Assembly (NCBI RefSeq): GCF_008039615.1
Contig: NZ_VDUZ01000013.1
Coordinates: forward strand, 1-64,000
Source of the DNA: Vineibacter terrae
GTDB lineage: Bacteria; Pseudomonadota; Alphaproteobacteria; Reyranellales; Reyranellaceae
Direction of reading: 5' to 3'
DNA: 64,000 nucleotides
This document shows, one piece after another, positions 1 through 7,531 of this stretch. Made by a program: the position numbers and the translations under genes. How positions within the stretch are numbered: the stretch's first letter is position 1; each line of letters opens with the position of its first letter. Under the pieces are notes generated by a model, which was not told where the DNA came from, ran no database searches, and was given only the letters and a program-made list of their open reading frames with translations.

Positions 1-141
1 GCGGCGAGTCCGCCGGCGGCGACCTGGCGCGGCCAGCAGCGTCGGTTTGCCGCCTTTGTCCGCCAATTCAACGAAGAGCGGCCGCATGAAGCGCTCGGCC
101 AGGTGCCACCGGCGCGGTGCTACCAGCGATGTATCCGGTCG
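1..141 (+). pseudogene. 3' remnant of a DDE/integrase-type transposase
   Basis: Frame 1 reads QFNEERPHEALGQVPPA at about codons 22-38. This matches the C-terminal end of integrase-core transposases of the IS481-like kind, where an FNxERPHxALGxxPP motif lies close to the end of the protein. The reading frame has no stop and runs straight through a GC-rich palindrome into quiC, so the original C-terminus is lost. The 5' part lies outside the window. I infer a truncated insertion sequence. The exact IS family cannot be fixed from about 45 residues. Confidence 0.6.
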
Positions 142-150
142 TACACCCTC

Positions 151-180
151 CCTCTCCCCGCTCCCGCGGGGCGAGGGGAG
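151..180. repeat. GC-rich palindrome between transposase remnant and quiC
   Basis: CCCCGC (156-161) pairs with GCGGGG (166-171) around a TCCC loop, and the flanking CCTCTC and GAGGGGAG extend it imperfectly. Dispersed palindromic repeats of this composition are common between genes in GC-rich proteobacteria. It has no U-run, so it is not an obvious intrinsic terminator. Confidence 0.45.
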
Positions 181-222
181 AACGGCTGCATATGTGATCG
201 CCCCAGGGCAGGAGGCAAGACC

Positions 223-2109
223 ATGCAGACAGCCATCGCGACCGTGTCGCTCAGCGGCGCGCTCAACGAGAAGCTCGAGGCCATCGCCGCCGCGCGCTTC
301 AAAGGCGTGGAGATCTTCGAGAACGACCTGCTGTCGTTCAACGGCACGCCCACCGACGTCCGCGAGATCATCGCCGGGCTCGGCCTGCAACCCATCACCT
401 TCCAGCCATTCCGCGACTTCGAGGGCATGCCGGCGGATCGGCGGGAGCGGGTGTTCGCGCGCGCCGAGCGCAAGTTCGACGTCATGCAGGCGCTGGGCTG
501 CGATCTGCTGCTTGTCTGCTCCAACGTGTCTCCGGACAGCCTCGGCGCCATCGACCGCGCCGCTGCCGACCTGCATGCGCTGGGCGAGCGTGCGGCACGG
601 CGGGGCCTGCGGATCGGCTTCGAGGCGCTGGCCTGGGGCCGGCACATCAACGACTACCGCGATGCCTGGGAAGCCGTGCGGCGCGCCGACCATCCGGCGG
701 TCGGCCTGGTGCTGGACACGTTCCACATCCTGGCACGCAAGACGGATTTGGCTGCCATCGCGTCGATCCCGCGCGACCGCATCTTCCTCGTCCAGGTCGC
801 CGATGCGCCTGTCCTCGACATGGACTACTTGTCCTGGAGCCGGCATTTCCGCAACTTCCCCGGCCAGGGTGACCTGCCGCTGCTGGACTTCATGGCCGCC
901 CTGCAGGCCACCGGCTTCGATGGCCTGCTGTCGCTGGAGATCTTCAACGATCAGTTCCGGGCCGGCTCGGCGCGCAGCGTGGCGGTCGATGGCCACCGCG
1001 CGCTGATCTATCTGCTGGACCAGCTGCGGGCGCGGACCGGGGTTGCGACGGCGGGCGTGCCGGGCCTGCCGCCGCGGGCCCGCTGCCGGGGCACGGCGTT
1101 CATCGAGTTCGCGATCGACGAGGGCGACGCCCCGTCGTTCAGGCGGGTGCTGGGCGGGCTTGGCTTCCGCCTGGGCGGCATTCACAAGTCGAAAGCCGTG
1201 GAGCGCTGGTGCCAGGGCGGCATCAATCTGGTGGTGAACACCGAGAAGGAGGGCTTCGCCCATTCCTACAACATCACGCACGGAACCTCGGTCTGCGCCA
1301 TCGGCCTGGAGGTCGATGACGCCGCGGCGACGCTCGACCGTGCCCGCAAGCTGCTGGACATGCCGTTCCGGCAGGCCGTCGGGCCGGGCGAGCTGGAGGT
1401 GCCGGCGGTGCGCGGGCTGGGCGGCAGCCTGGTCTATTTCGTCGATCCCAAGAGCGAGCTTGCCCGGGTATGGGACATCGAGTTCGCTGCCCCGGACAGC
1501 GGGCCGGCGCCAGGGGCGGACGCCGGGCTGACCCGGGTCGACCACATATCCCAGTCGATGCACTACGAGGAGATGCTGGCGTGGCTTCTGTTCTACACGT
1601 CGCTGCTGGATGTCACCAAGACCTCGGAGCAGGACGTCGTCGACCCCGGCGGGCTGGTCAAGAGCCAGGTCGTGCAGGCGCCCGACGGCAGCGTGCGCAT
1701 CGTGCTCAACGCCTCGCAGTCCAATCGCACGCTGTCGTCGCGCTTCCTGTCGGAGATGTTCGGCTCGGGCGTGCAGCACATCGCCTTTGCGACCGATGAC
1801 ATCCTGCAGACCGTGGCGCGCCTTTCGGCCAACGGTGTCGACCTGCTGCCGATCCCCGAGAACTACTACGACGATCTGGAGGCCAAGACGGACCTGCCGC
1901 CGGCCATGATCGACAGGCTCAGGGCCCACAACATCCTCTATGACCGCGAGGACGGGGCGGAATATCTCCAGGCCTATGTGCAGAGCCGGGAGGACCGGTT
2001 CTTCTTCGAGATCGTCGAGCGGCGCGGCTATGGCGGCTTCGGCGCCGCGAACGCCGCCATCAGGCTTGCCGCGCAGACCCGGTTTGTCCGACAGTCGCAG
2101 CACATGTGA
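223..2109 (+). CDS. quiC: 3-dehydroshikimate dehydratase, two-domain QuiC type
   Basis: Converts 3-dehydroshikimate to protocatechuate, feeding quinate/shikimate carbon into the beta-ketoadipate pathway in the cytoplasm. The 628-residue protein has an N-terminal xylose-isomerase-like TIM barrel (about 1-280) with the expected metal ligands E134, D165, Q191 and E239. Its C-terminal half is VOC/4-hydroxyphenylpyruvate-dioxygenase-like, with a candidate facial triad H441, H519, E596. Length and both ligand sets fit QuiC1-type enzymes rather than the short AsbF type. The ATG at 223 follows GGAGG at 211-215. The longer in-frame reading upstream is the transposase remnant. The following methyltransferase starts 13 bp after the stop, so the two are probably co-transcribed. 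Confidence 0.88.
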   Translation: MQTAIATVSLSGALNEKLEAIAAARFKGVEIFENDLLSFNGTPTDVREIIAGLGLQPITFQPFRDFEGMPADRRERVFARAERKFDVMQALGCDLLLVCSNVSPDSLGAIDRAAADLHALGERAARRGLRIGFEALAWGRHINDYRDAWEAVRRADHPAVGLVLDTFHILARKTDLAAIASIPRDRIFLVQVADAPVLDMDYLSWSRHFRNFPGQGDLPLLDFMAALQATGFDGLLSLEIFNDQFRAGSARSVAVDGHRALIYLLDQLRARTGVATAGVPGLPPRARCRGTAFIEFAIDEGDAPSFRRVLGGLGFRLGGIHKSKAVERWCQGGINLVVNTEKEGFAHSYNITHGTSVCAIGLEVDDAAATLDRARKLLDMPFRQAVGPGELEVPAVRGLGGSLVYFVDPKSELARVWDIEFAAPDSGPAPGADAGLTRVDHISQSMHYEEMLAWLLFYTSLLDVTKTSEQDVVDPGGLVKSQVVQAPDGSVRIVLNASQSNRTLSSRFLSEMFGSGVQHIAFATDDILQTVARLSANGVDLLPIPENYYDDLEAKTDLPPAMIDRLRAHNILYDREDGAEYLQAYVQSREDRFFFEIVERRGYGGFGAANAAIRLAAQTRFVRQSQHM

Positions 2110-2122
2110 CGAAGGACCGACC

Positions 2123-3124
2123 ATGACTCAGGCAGACAGGCTCGACACCACCCGGCTTCAGGCCCTGGCGCTGGCCTACCAGCAGAGCGCGGCGCTGATG
2201 GCGGCCGTCGAGCTGGATGTGTTCACCGCGATTTCGCGGGGTGCGACGACGATCCCCGCCGTTGCCAAGGCCATTGCCGTCACGCCGCGCAATGCCGAGC
2301 GGCTGATGACGGCGCTGACGGCCATGACGCTGCTGGCCAAGACCGGCGACACCTACGCCAATGCGCCCGACGTCGAGCGTTTCCTGGTGAAAGGCAGCCC
2401 ACGCTATGCCGGGCCATGGATCACCTTCACCAAGCCGCGCTGGGATCGCTGGGGCAAGCTGTCCGAGGCCCTGAAGGCCACCGCCGAGAAGGTGCTGGGC
2501 GACTACGAAGGCTTCACCGTCGAGGACGCGCGCCGCTACCACGCCGCCACCAACTCGATCGGCATGGGCGCCGGCCGGCGGTTCTGCCGCCAGGTCGACC
2601 TGTCGAGCCGCCGCAAGCTCCTGGACCTGGGCGGCGGCTCGGGCGCCTACAGCATCGTGGCGGCCCAGACCTGGCCCCGGCTCGAGGCGATCGTGCTCGA
2701 CCTGCCGCCGGTCGTGGTCGTGGCGCGCGAGTACATCGCGCAGCATGGCGTCGGCGACCGCGTGTCGGCGATGGCCGGCGATTTTACCAAGAGCGACTTC
2801 CCCGCCGGGGTCGACGTGGTGGTGATGGCCAGCAACCTGCCGCAATACAGCCCGGACCTGATCCAGCTCGTCGTCAGCAAGGCGTTCGCCGCGCTGGTGC
2901 CGGGCGGCGAGATGCATCTGGTGGGGGAGATGCTGAACGACGACCGCAGCGGCCCGCTGAACCCGGCGCTGTGGGGGCTCAACGAGGCGGTGTTCGGCAG
3001 CACGGGCGTGGCGCACAGCGAAGCCGATGTGCGCCGCTACTTCGCGACGGCCGGCTTTGTCGGCGTGACGGTCAACGAGTTCATCCCCGGCATCCTCAGC
3101 CGCGTCACCGGCCGCAAGCCGTAA
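2123..3124 (+). CDS. SAM-dependent O-methyltransferase (caffeate/acetylserotonin OMT-like)
   Basis: A 333-residue protein with an N-terminal winged-helix dimerisation region (about 10-100) and a C-terminal Rossmann methyltransferase domain. The SAM-binding glycine loop LDLGGGSGAY lies near residues 167-176. Bacterial members of this OMT family methylate hydroxyls on aromatic small molecules. It follows quiC by 13 bp with GAAGGA just upstream of the ATG, so it may act on a protocatechuate-related catechol. That substrate is an inference from context only. Confidence 0.75.
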   Translation: MTQADRLDTTRLQALALAYQQSAALMAAVELDVFTAISRGATTIPAVAKAIAVTPRNAERLMTALTAMTLLAKTGDTYANAPDVERFLVKGSPRYAGPWITFTKPRWDRWGKLSEALKATAEKVLGDYEGFTVEDARRYHAATNSIGMGAGRRFCRQVDLSSRRKLLDLGGGSGAYSIVAAQTWPRLEAIVLDLPPVVVVAREYIAQHGVGDRVSAMAGDFTKSDFPAGVDVVVMASNLPQYSPDLIQLVVSKAFAALVPGGEMHLVGEMLNDDRSGPLNPALWGLNEAVFGSTGVAHSEADVRRYFATAGFVGVTVNEFIPGILSRVTGRKP

Positions 3125-3177
3125 CGTCGCGCCCCGACGGGCTGTCACGATGCGCCGACATCCCCACCGGTGAGGGG

Positions 3178-3206
3178 TTGCCTCGGGCCGCGCAATGGAC
3201 TACAAG
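3178..3206 (+). promoter_or_regulatory. Putative sigma-70 promoter of tRNA-Glu
   Basis: TTGCCT at 3178-3183 and TACAAG at 3201-3206 are separated by 17 bp, and the tRNA begins 17 bp after the -10. Each hexamer matches consensus at 4 of 6 positions. The position supports it more than the sequence does. Confidence 0.4.
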
Positions 3207-3222
3207 CCGCCCGTCAGGCCTC

Positions 3223-3298
3223 GCCCCCTTCGTCTAGAGGCCTAGGACGCGGCCCTCTCACGGCTGAAACAGGGGTTCGAATCCCCTAGGGGGCGCCA
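3223..3298 (+). tRNA. tRNA-Glu (anticodon CTC)
   Basis: A full cloverleaf is readable. The acceptor GCCCCCT pairs with AGGGGGC (3288-3294), followed by G and an encoded CCA. The D arm is GTCTAGAGGCCTAGGAC, the anticodon loop CTCTCAC has CTC at 3257-3259, and the T arm is GGGGTTCGAATCCCC. Sequence and structure resemble bacterial tRNA-Glu. Its last 47 bases are the crossover core of the integrated element that follows. The copy reconstituted here is intact, so the tRNA should still be functional. Confidence 0.95.
3252..3298 (+). repeat. attL: 47-bp direct repeat within tRNA-Glu 3' end
   Basis: Identical over 47 bp to 21651-21697, covering the anticodon arm, variable region, T arm, acceptor 3' strand and CCA. 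Identity ends abruptly on both sides (3251 G versus 21650 A; 3299 A versus 21698 G). This is the classic outcome of site-specific insertion into a tRNA gene. Confidence 0.95.
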
Positions 3299-3493
3299 AT
3301 GATATCAAGCACTTAGCTTGATCCTCGGCCCGGATGTCCAACAAATGGCCAATATCGCTTCTGGGATGGAGCGCCAGTTCGACCGGATGACTGTGGTAGG
3401 GCGACCCGCGTCGCGGCCGAACGAATAGTCACGCGAATCGCTGTTCGCGAAGGGGCAGCGCGCGCGGCTCAGTCTCCATCCCAGGGACGACCA
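3299..3493. other. Non-coding left end of the element
   Basis: This stretch holds no supported gene. It contains a perfect inverted repeat, ATCAAGC (3304-3310) and GCTTGAT (3316-3322), directly beside the core repeat. It also has one TGTCCAA motif at 3335-3341 that resembles the repeated GTGTCCAA at the opposite end. These may be integrase or excisionase binding sites. The remainder probably holds the promoter of the next gene. Confidence 0.5.
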
Positions 3494-4141
3494 ATGGTCC
3501 AGCCAATCACAAAGATTGAAGTTGCCAGCCGACAGGTAGCCACCGCGATCGAGCTGGTCCTATCCCGATCCGACATTGTTTCCGCCCACACCTTGGCCTT
3601 TGCTGCCCGCGACATCCTCGCGAACCTATGTCAGCACCGGCGCATTCGGGTGACGTTCGACGACATCTTTCTGGCTTGCGGCCCTGCCCTGGAGCGCGAC
3701 CTTCGCTTTCATCTGCGGAAACACTACACGTTCTTCAAGCACGCGGATCGCGACCCGGATGCGACGCTGGACTTGCACGACGATCGGTACACCGACTTCG
3801 TGCTTATCGAATGCCTTGAGCGGCTGAAGGCGCTTGGCGCGTATCCGCCTCAGTGCGCGTTTTTTCCGATCTGGGTGCAATTCTGCACGCCAGGCATGTT
3901 TATGGGCGGACCGGCGCGTGTGCTCTTCGAGCCGATGCAGCAGTTGATCCACCTCTGGCGGCGTGACGAACAGTGCGTCCTGGGCCTGATGTTTTCCAGA
4001 CTGATGCAGGATCGCAAGAGCGAAGCTATGGCGTTGGCGGCGAGTCTCGACAAGACCCGGCGAAACGATATGCGGGTTCTGGAGGCAATGTTTCCGGCTG
4101 CCATGCTCATGGTTCAGCAGATGACGCAGCAGGCAAAATAA
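3494..4141 (+). CDS. Uncharacterised helical protein, likely satellite cargo
   Basis: A 215-residue protein with no signal peptide or membrane segment and predominantly helical composition. It carries the motif FFKHADRDPDA near residue 80. From memory this motif marks a widespread family of unnamed alphaproteobacterial proteins starting with a KIExARRQLxTAI-like helix, as here. It is the first gene inside attL and stands alone on the + strand. End-of-element positions in satellites and prophages often hold accessory genes that benefit the host or exclude other phages. No function can be assigned, and a HEPN-like fold is only a guess. The ATG at 3494 is preceded by a weak purine stretch (CAGGGACG). 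Confidence 0.7.
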   Translation: MVQPITKIEVASRQVATAIELVLSRSDIVSAHTLAFAARDILANLCQHRRIRVTFDDIFLACGPALERDLRFHLRKHYTFFKHADRDPDATLDLHDDRYTDFVLIECLERLKALGAYPPQCAFFPIWVQFCTPGMFMGGPARVLFEPMQQLIHLWRRDEQCVLGLMFSRLMQDRKSEAMALAASLDKTRRNDMRVLEAMFPAAMLMVQQMTQQAK

Positions 4142-4210
4142 GAGGCCCGGCGCGCGGCCGGGCCCGTGCGAGAGGCCCGGCAGCCGAAGCCGCCGGACCG
4201 GACTGAGATC

Positions 4211-4930
4211 TCAGTCGCTGCCGTATGGCTGCGGCACCGGGCCGAACTCATCCAAGGCCGCCTGGGGCACCAAGGCCACCGCGCCGGCGAACACCGGAAC
4301 ATGGTCCGGGCAACCGTAGCGGATCCCCTCCACGTAGATGCGAGCCGCCAGCGCGACGCCGAGTGCTGAGGTCGGAATCGCTTTCCTCATCCGCTCCTCC
4401 GCGGCGTGCATGTCGGCGCACGCCTTCTCCTCGGCATCGGACAAGGCGTCGAGGTTGTGCTTCCTCCGCAGCTCCGCGATCATGCGGCCCTTGCGTCGCA
4501 ACTCCCGTTGCAGATAGCGCCGGATGCGCGCCGCGCCCTCAGGATCGTCTGATGCCAAGATATCCCAGCGGCCATCGAAGCCGCGCCCGCGGCCGTCCAA
4601 CGACCAGATCTGGTAATGGTGCTCTTCCCCGCGCGGGGCGTTGTAGTGGACCAGCGTGATTTTCGGATCGCCGTGGTGCACACAGGCGGGCAATCCCTTG
4701 CTGGCGCTGAGGTGCGCCTTATTGGCCGCCTTATATGCCTCGCAGGAGGCGACCCATTCGCGGTATGCCGTGATGAAGGGGTCAGGCTCGGCAGGCGCAG
4801 AAACCGGCGCAACCTGCGCCTGCTTCTCGGCCGGTAGCGCGGCAAGCGCAGGGACGGTGGCGGCAGCAGCGCCACCGGAGAACGCGGCCAGGAAGCCGCG
4901 GCGGGTTGCGTTGGCCGTATCACGCGACAT
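4211..4930 (-). CDS. Tat-signal protein of unknown function (239 aa)
   Basis: Residues 9-35 form a twin-arginine signal: ATRRGFLAAF, then an Ala/Gly-rich hydrophobic stretch ending ALAALPA. This predicts folded export across the inner membrane. The mature part has a helical, charged region (about 120-200) and two Cys (near 82 and 162), with no motif I can name. Its ATG overlaps the stop of the upstream Tat protein by 11 bp, so the two are translationally coupled. Similar short Tat-tagged proteins appear in alphaproteobacterial prophages, but their role is unknown to me. Confidence 0.7.
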   Translation of the reverse strand: MSRDTANATRRGFLAAFSGGAAAATVPALAALPAEKQAQVAPVSAPAEPDPFITAYREWVASCEAYKAANKAHLSASKGLPACVHHGDPKITLVHYNAPRGEEHHYQIWSLDGRGRGFDGRWDILASDDPEGAARIRRYLQRELRRKGRMIAELRRKHNLDALSDAEEKACADMHAAEERMRKAIPTSALGVALAARIYVEGIRYGCPDHVPVFAGAVALVPQAALDEFGPVPQPYGSD

Positions 4931-5561
4931 GGTCGCCTCCCGCGATGGCTTCCATGTCGTCGATCACGCTGAAAACGACAGGATTGGCGTAGTGGAAGCC
5001 AGTGTCCTCAAGGCACTCCCGACCAAGTTCTATCGCGACGGCGGCGCGCAGCTTGAGCAGGACGCCGCGGGGCGTGCGAGCCGGCGTTTCGGCGAGTTCA
5101 TCACGTAGCTGGGTGAGTTGACCCTCGGCAGGGTCAGTGGCGGTGTCTACGTAGCCGTGCTCGGCCTTGGTGCGATCGCATTTGGCGCGCCACGCCTCCC
5201 AGAGGCGGTACCACGCCTCGAAATCAGCCTTCTGCTGCTCGGTCAGTGGATCGCCGATCTTGATCTGCTTCGCCTCCTGTTCAGTCATGCCAGTGACGCG
5301 AAGGACAGGTTCAGCCGGCTGGTGTGCGACGGCGAGCTCGTATCTCGCCTCGTTCTCGGCGCTGATGCGATCAATCTCTGCCTGCTGCGCAACGATGGCG
5401 TCGTGCAACCGCTGGATCTCAGCATCGGGGTCTGTGGCTGCGATTTGGTCTCTCGGCATAGTGTCCTCACGCTGGGCTGATGCCGCCGCGGATGCGACGG
5501 TGCCGAACGATACCGCTGTCGCGGCTGCCAGCACGCGCCGGCGGGTCGATGTCGCGCTCAT
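4920..5561 (-). CDS. Tat-like signal protein with coiled-coil region (213 aa)
   Basis: It begins MSATSTRRRVLAAATAVSFG, a twin-arginine-type leader followed by an Ala-rich hydrophobic segment ending near ASAQ. A predicted coiled coil (about 45-80, rich in Glu/Gln/Ala) follows, then a helical domain. The ATG overlaps the stop of the S24-like gene (ATGA), and its own stop overlaps the next Tat gene. All three therefore form one leftward operon. A second in-frame Met at residue 35 would give a cytoplasmic version. I prefer the longer start because of the ATGA coupling. Confidence 0.7.
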   Translation of the reverse strand: MSATSTRRRVLAAATAVSFGTVASAAASAQREDTMPRDQIAATDPDAEIQRLHDAIVAQQAEIDRISAENEARYELAVAHQPAEPVLRVTGMTEQEAKQIKIGDPLTEQQKADFEAWYRLWEAWRAKCDRTKAEHGYVDTATDPAEGQLTQLRDELAETPARTPRGVLLKLRAAVAIELGRECLEDTGFHYANPVVFSVIDDMEAIAGGDHVA

Positions 5562-5917
5562 GACCGCACCTCCCCCTTGCCCCAGAGGACGAACGCGCCG
5601 ACGACGCGGCCGCGGACGTCGAGATCCTCGAGAAGCGCCATCCGGTTCGGGGCGGTGCCGCCGTCACACGTGATCCGGACGTAGGCCGGCATGGGGCCGC
5701 AGACCTCAAGCCGGCGGACCAGCAGGCGCTCCGTGCCGCCCCTGCGCTCAGCGAGGACGAAGACGCCCGGCGGCGATGGCCGGCGGTCAAGGGCGTCGAC
5801 TTCGACGAAGTCGCCCGGGCGCAGCGCCGGCGCCATGTCGGCGTCGGCGATCTCCAGTATCCACCGGCCCGGTGCGGGTCCAGCAGGCGCGACGGCGCGC
5901 GTTTCCTCGATGTGCAT
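5558..5917 (-). CDS. S24/LexA-like domain protein with degenerate catalytic dyad
   Basis: A 119-residue protein that is essentially a lone S24 (LexA/UmuD/CI C-terminal) fold. DADMAPALRPGDFVEVD near residues 27-43 replaces the usual GDSMEPTLRPGDLVxVD, and LLVRRLEV replaces LxVKRL. The nucleophile Ser is Asp and the general-base Lys is Arg, so self-cleavage is not expected. There is no N-terminal helix-turn-helix. I start it at the ATG at 5917 (GAGAG 5' of it) because residues encoded upstream are Arg/Pro-rich frame filler. It heads an operon with two Tat-signal proteins and faces a divergent + strand cluster. It could be an oligomerisation partner or antagonist of a repressor, but this is inference. 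Confidence 0.7.
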   Translation of the reverse strand: MHIEETRAVAPAGPAPGRWILEIADADMAPALRPGDFVEVDALDRRPSPPGVFVLAERRGGTERLLVRRLEVCGPMPAYVRITCDGGTAPNRMALLEDLDVRGRVVGAFVLWGKGEVRS

Positions 5918-5939
5918 GGTTGGTGCTCTCGCGTTTGGC

Positions 5940-6168
5940 TTATCAGGCCATTGCCAACGAACAGCGCTGGCGCCGGGGGCTGATAACCGACGCGAGTCGG
6001 CGGACTTCTTGGGCCGTTTCCGGCTTATCCGTCGCACCCCCGGCAAGGGGCGCCGTGCCCCAGGATCAAGGCACAGCAAAGGCCGCCTCCGGGCGACCAT
6101 CGGCTCGCGTTTAAATGGGTGTTATCAGCACCCGACAAAATGGTGCACGTGGGCAGCGCAGGTGTCAA
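5940..6168. promoter_or_regulatory. Divergent control region with repeated TTATCAG sites
   Basis: This gap between the leftward S24 operon and the rightward small-gene cluster has TTATCAG at 5940-5946 and 6122-6128 and its inverse CTGATAA at 5980-5986, consistent with operators. On the minus strand TTGACA (complement of 6163-6168) could be a -35 for the S24 operon, with a weak -10 (CACCAT) 17 bp on and a TTATCAG copy just downstream. The binding protein is unknown; the nearby RHH protein is one candidate. Confidence 0.4.
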
Positions 6169-6202
6169 CATCCCATGCCAGAAAGAGGGGAGGGGGGATC
6201 CC

Positions 6203-6535
6203 ATGTACAGGTTCGACCACGGATGGAAGCGATGGCATGAAGCGTTGAAGGCACGCGGGCAAGAAATCCGGATGGGAGATGGCGACGTCCCTCGCCACCT
6301 ACAAAGAGCGAGGGACGCTCTATTTCTTGTCGCTGACATGGCCATCATGTCAGGCGTGCATCCAGGGAAGGTAGCAGATCTTTGTATCGGTTTCGGCGTC
6401 GAAATCCTGCGCCAGGACGGCATGACGGACCTTGAGATTGCGAAACTGTTGCCAGCCTATGCGGACAGTCAAGATCGTGGCGACGACCTGTCTCTTGACG
6501 ACGATGATGGTCGAGATCCGTTTCCCGTGTGGTGA
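6203..6535 (+). CDS. Small hypothetical protein (110 aa)
   Basis: Starts at the ATG at 6203, preceded by a strong purine tract (GAGGGGAGGGGG). The sequence is helical, with an acidic C-terminal tail (residues 94-105 mostly Asp). The segment LFLVADMAIMSGVHPGKVAD suggests a helical core but matches no family I know. It is the first gene of a rightward cluster of small genes inside the satellite, and the next gene overlaps its end by 32 bp. Confidence 0.6.
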   Translation: MYRFDHGWKRWHEALKARGQEIRMGDGDVPRHLQRARDALFLVADMAIMSGVHPGKVADLCIGFGVEILRQDGMTDLEIAKLLPAYADSQDRGDDLSLDDDDGRDPFPVW

Positions 6536-6680
6536 GGCTCGGCCGTTGGCCCACCGTTATGCCGGCGTAGCGCTTGGCATCGACGAATGGTGCCGGCAGC
6601 AACCGGACCTGCCGTCGCGCGCAGAAGCGATCCGCCGGCTGGTCGAGCTGGGGTTGAAGCGCGTCCCGAAACGTACGTAG
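6504..6680 (+). CDS. Ribbon-helix-helix (CopG/Arc-like) DNA-binding protein
   Basis: The 58-residue product has a beta strand (VEIRFP), then GIDEWCRQQPDLPSRAEAIR followed by RLVELGLKRV. The spacing and PSRAEAIRRLVE segment are typical of short RHH regulators. A start at 6504 or 6507 is needed to include the DNA-contacting strand. Either start lies within the end of the upstream gene, so translational coupling is likely. It is a plausible regulator of the satellite's divergent control region 400 bp upstream. Confidence 0.65.
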   Translation: MMVEIRFPCGEARPLAHRYAGVALGIDEWCRQQPDLPSRAEAIRRLVELGLKRVPKRT

Positions 6681-6688
6681 GTATCATC

Positions 6689-7084
6689 ATGCGACCACTG
6701 CTTAAGACCGCCGTTGCCTCACTCGTCTCATTCGGAGTCGCCGGATGGGATGCCGCGGCACAGCCGCTCGGCGACGCGTTGGAAAGCTGTATTAAAAACG
6801 CAACGATCAACATAACCGTCAAGCTCGACGGCAAGCTGGATGCGACCCAGCTGGTGCTTTTTTGTGAAGGCGCCGATGCACGCCGTCTCTATCTCTCCAG
6901 TGAGAAGGTGACGAAGAAGGAAACCGGAGAGAACGGCGACACTCGGCGGTTCTTCGGTCCGTCCAACAAACCCGAAATCGCCGGATGTTACAAACAGGGA
7001 GGGGTGAGCGACCCCTCTTATCTGTGCCACATAACAATCAATCTAGCTGAACAATTCATTCGGGAATACGCACGCCAACCGTGA
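6689..7084 (+). CDS. Secreted small protein of unknown function
   Basis: A 131-residue protein with an N-terminal signal peptide (MRPLLKTAVASLVSFGVAGW, then AAAQP as the likely cleavage region) and four Cys in the mature part (near residues 34, 59, 104 and 112), suggesting disulphides in the periplasm. The start at 6689 is chosen because it places the signal at the N-terminus; the longer in-frame reading adds a low-complexity leader. It follows the RHH gene by 8 bp. No family is recognised. It looks less GC-rich than the head genes, judged by eye. Confidence 0.6.
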   Translation: MRPLLKTAVASLVSFGVAGWDAAAQPLGDALESCIKNATINITVKLDGKLDATQLVLFCEGADARRLYLSSEKVTKKETGENGDTRRFFGPSNKPEIAGCYKQGGVSDPSYLCHITINLAEQFIREYARQP

Positions 7085-7306
7085 CCGCTGACCTGACAAC
7101 GGTCCCCTAGCTAGGCCGACAGCACCAGCGGCCGGTTGAAGTCGCACTCCGTCGATACATGCCAGGCGCGAACGGGAGTTGGAGGCCGCGGCGCCAAGCC
7201 GTTCAGGCGGCGCCTGCTCAAGGGCTGATCTAAACTGGACTGGAAATCGCCAGCAAGGGCTCGGCGGTTGTGTCATGATCGCACGCAGCAACCGAAGGAT
7301 CGCTCA
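7085..7306. other. Non-coding gap in the small-gene cluster
   Basis: About 220 bp with no supported reading frame and no clear hairpin with a U-run. It presumably contains a promoter for the next two small genes, but I cannot point to convincing hexamers. Confidence 0.4.
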
Positions 7307-7516
7307 ATGGCCAGGCCACCGGAAGCGGATATCGATGACATGGAAGGCTTTCTGGGCCTTCTGGAGCATGCTCGCCTGGAACTCGTCGAGGCCGTCATGG
7401 CCAACAACACCGAGCGTTACGATGAGGCAGACCTACAAAAGCTGGCGCTTCACGGGGCCGCGGTGCAATCCGTGAAGGATGCCATCGCATTTCGTAAGAA
7501 ATTCGATTCGATGTAG
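7307..7516 (+). CDS. Small acidic hypothetical protein (69 aa)
   Basis: The ATG at 7307 has GAAGGA 9 bp upstream. The product is helical and acidic (IDDMEGFLGLLEHARLELVE), without membrane or signal segments. The next small gene follows 15 bp downstream with its own ribosome site, so the two are probably one transcript. Function unknown; its size and helicity would suit a phage regulatory or inhibitor protein. Confidence 0.55.
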   Translation: MARPPEADIDDMEGFLGLLEHARLELVEAVMANNTERYDEADLQKLALHGAAVQSVKDAIAFRKKFDSM

Positions 7517-7531
7517 CGCTGGAGGGGGAAG

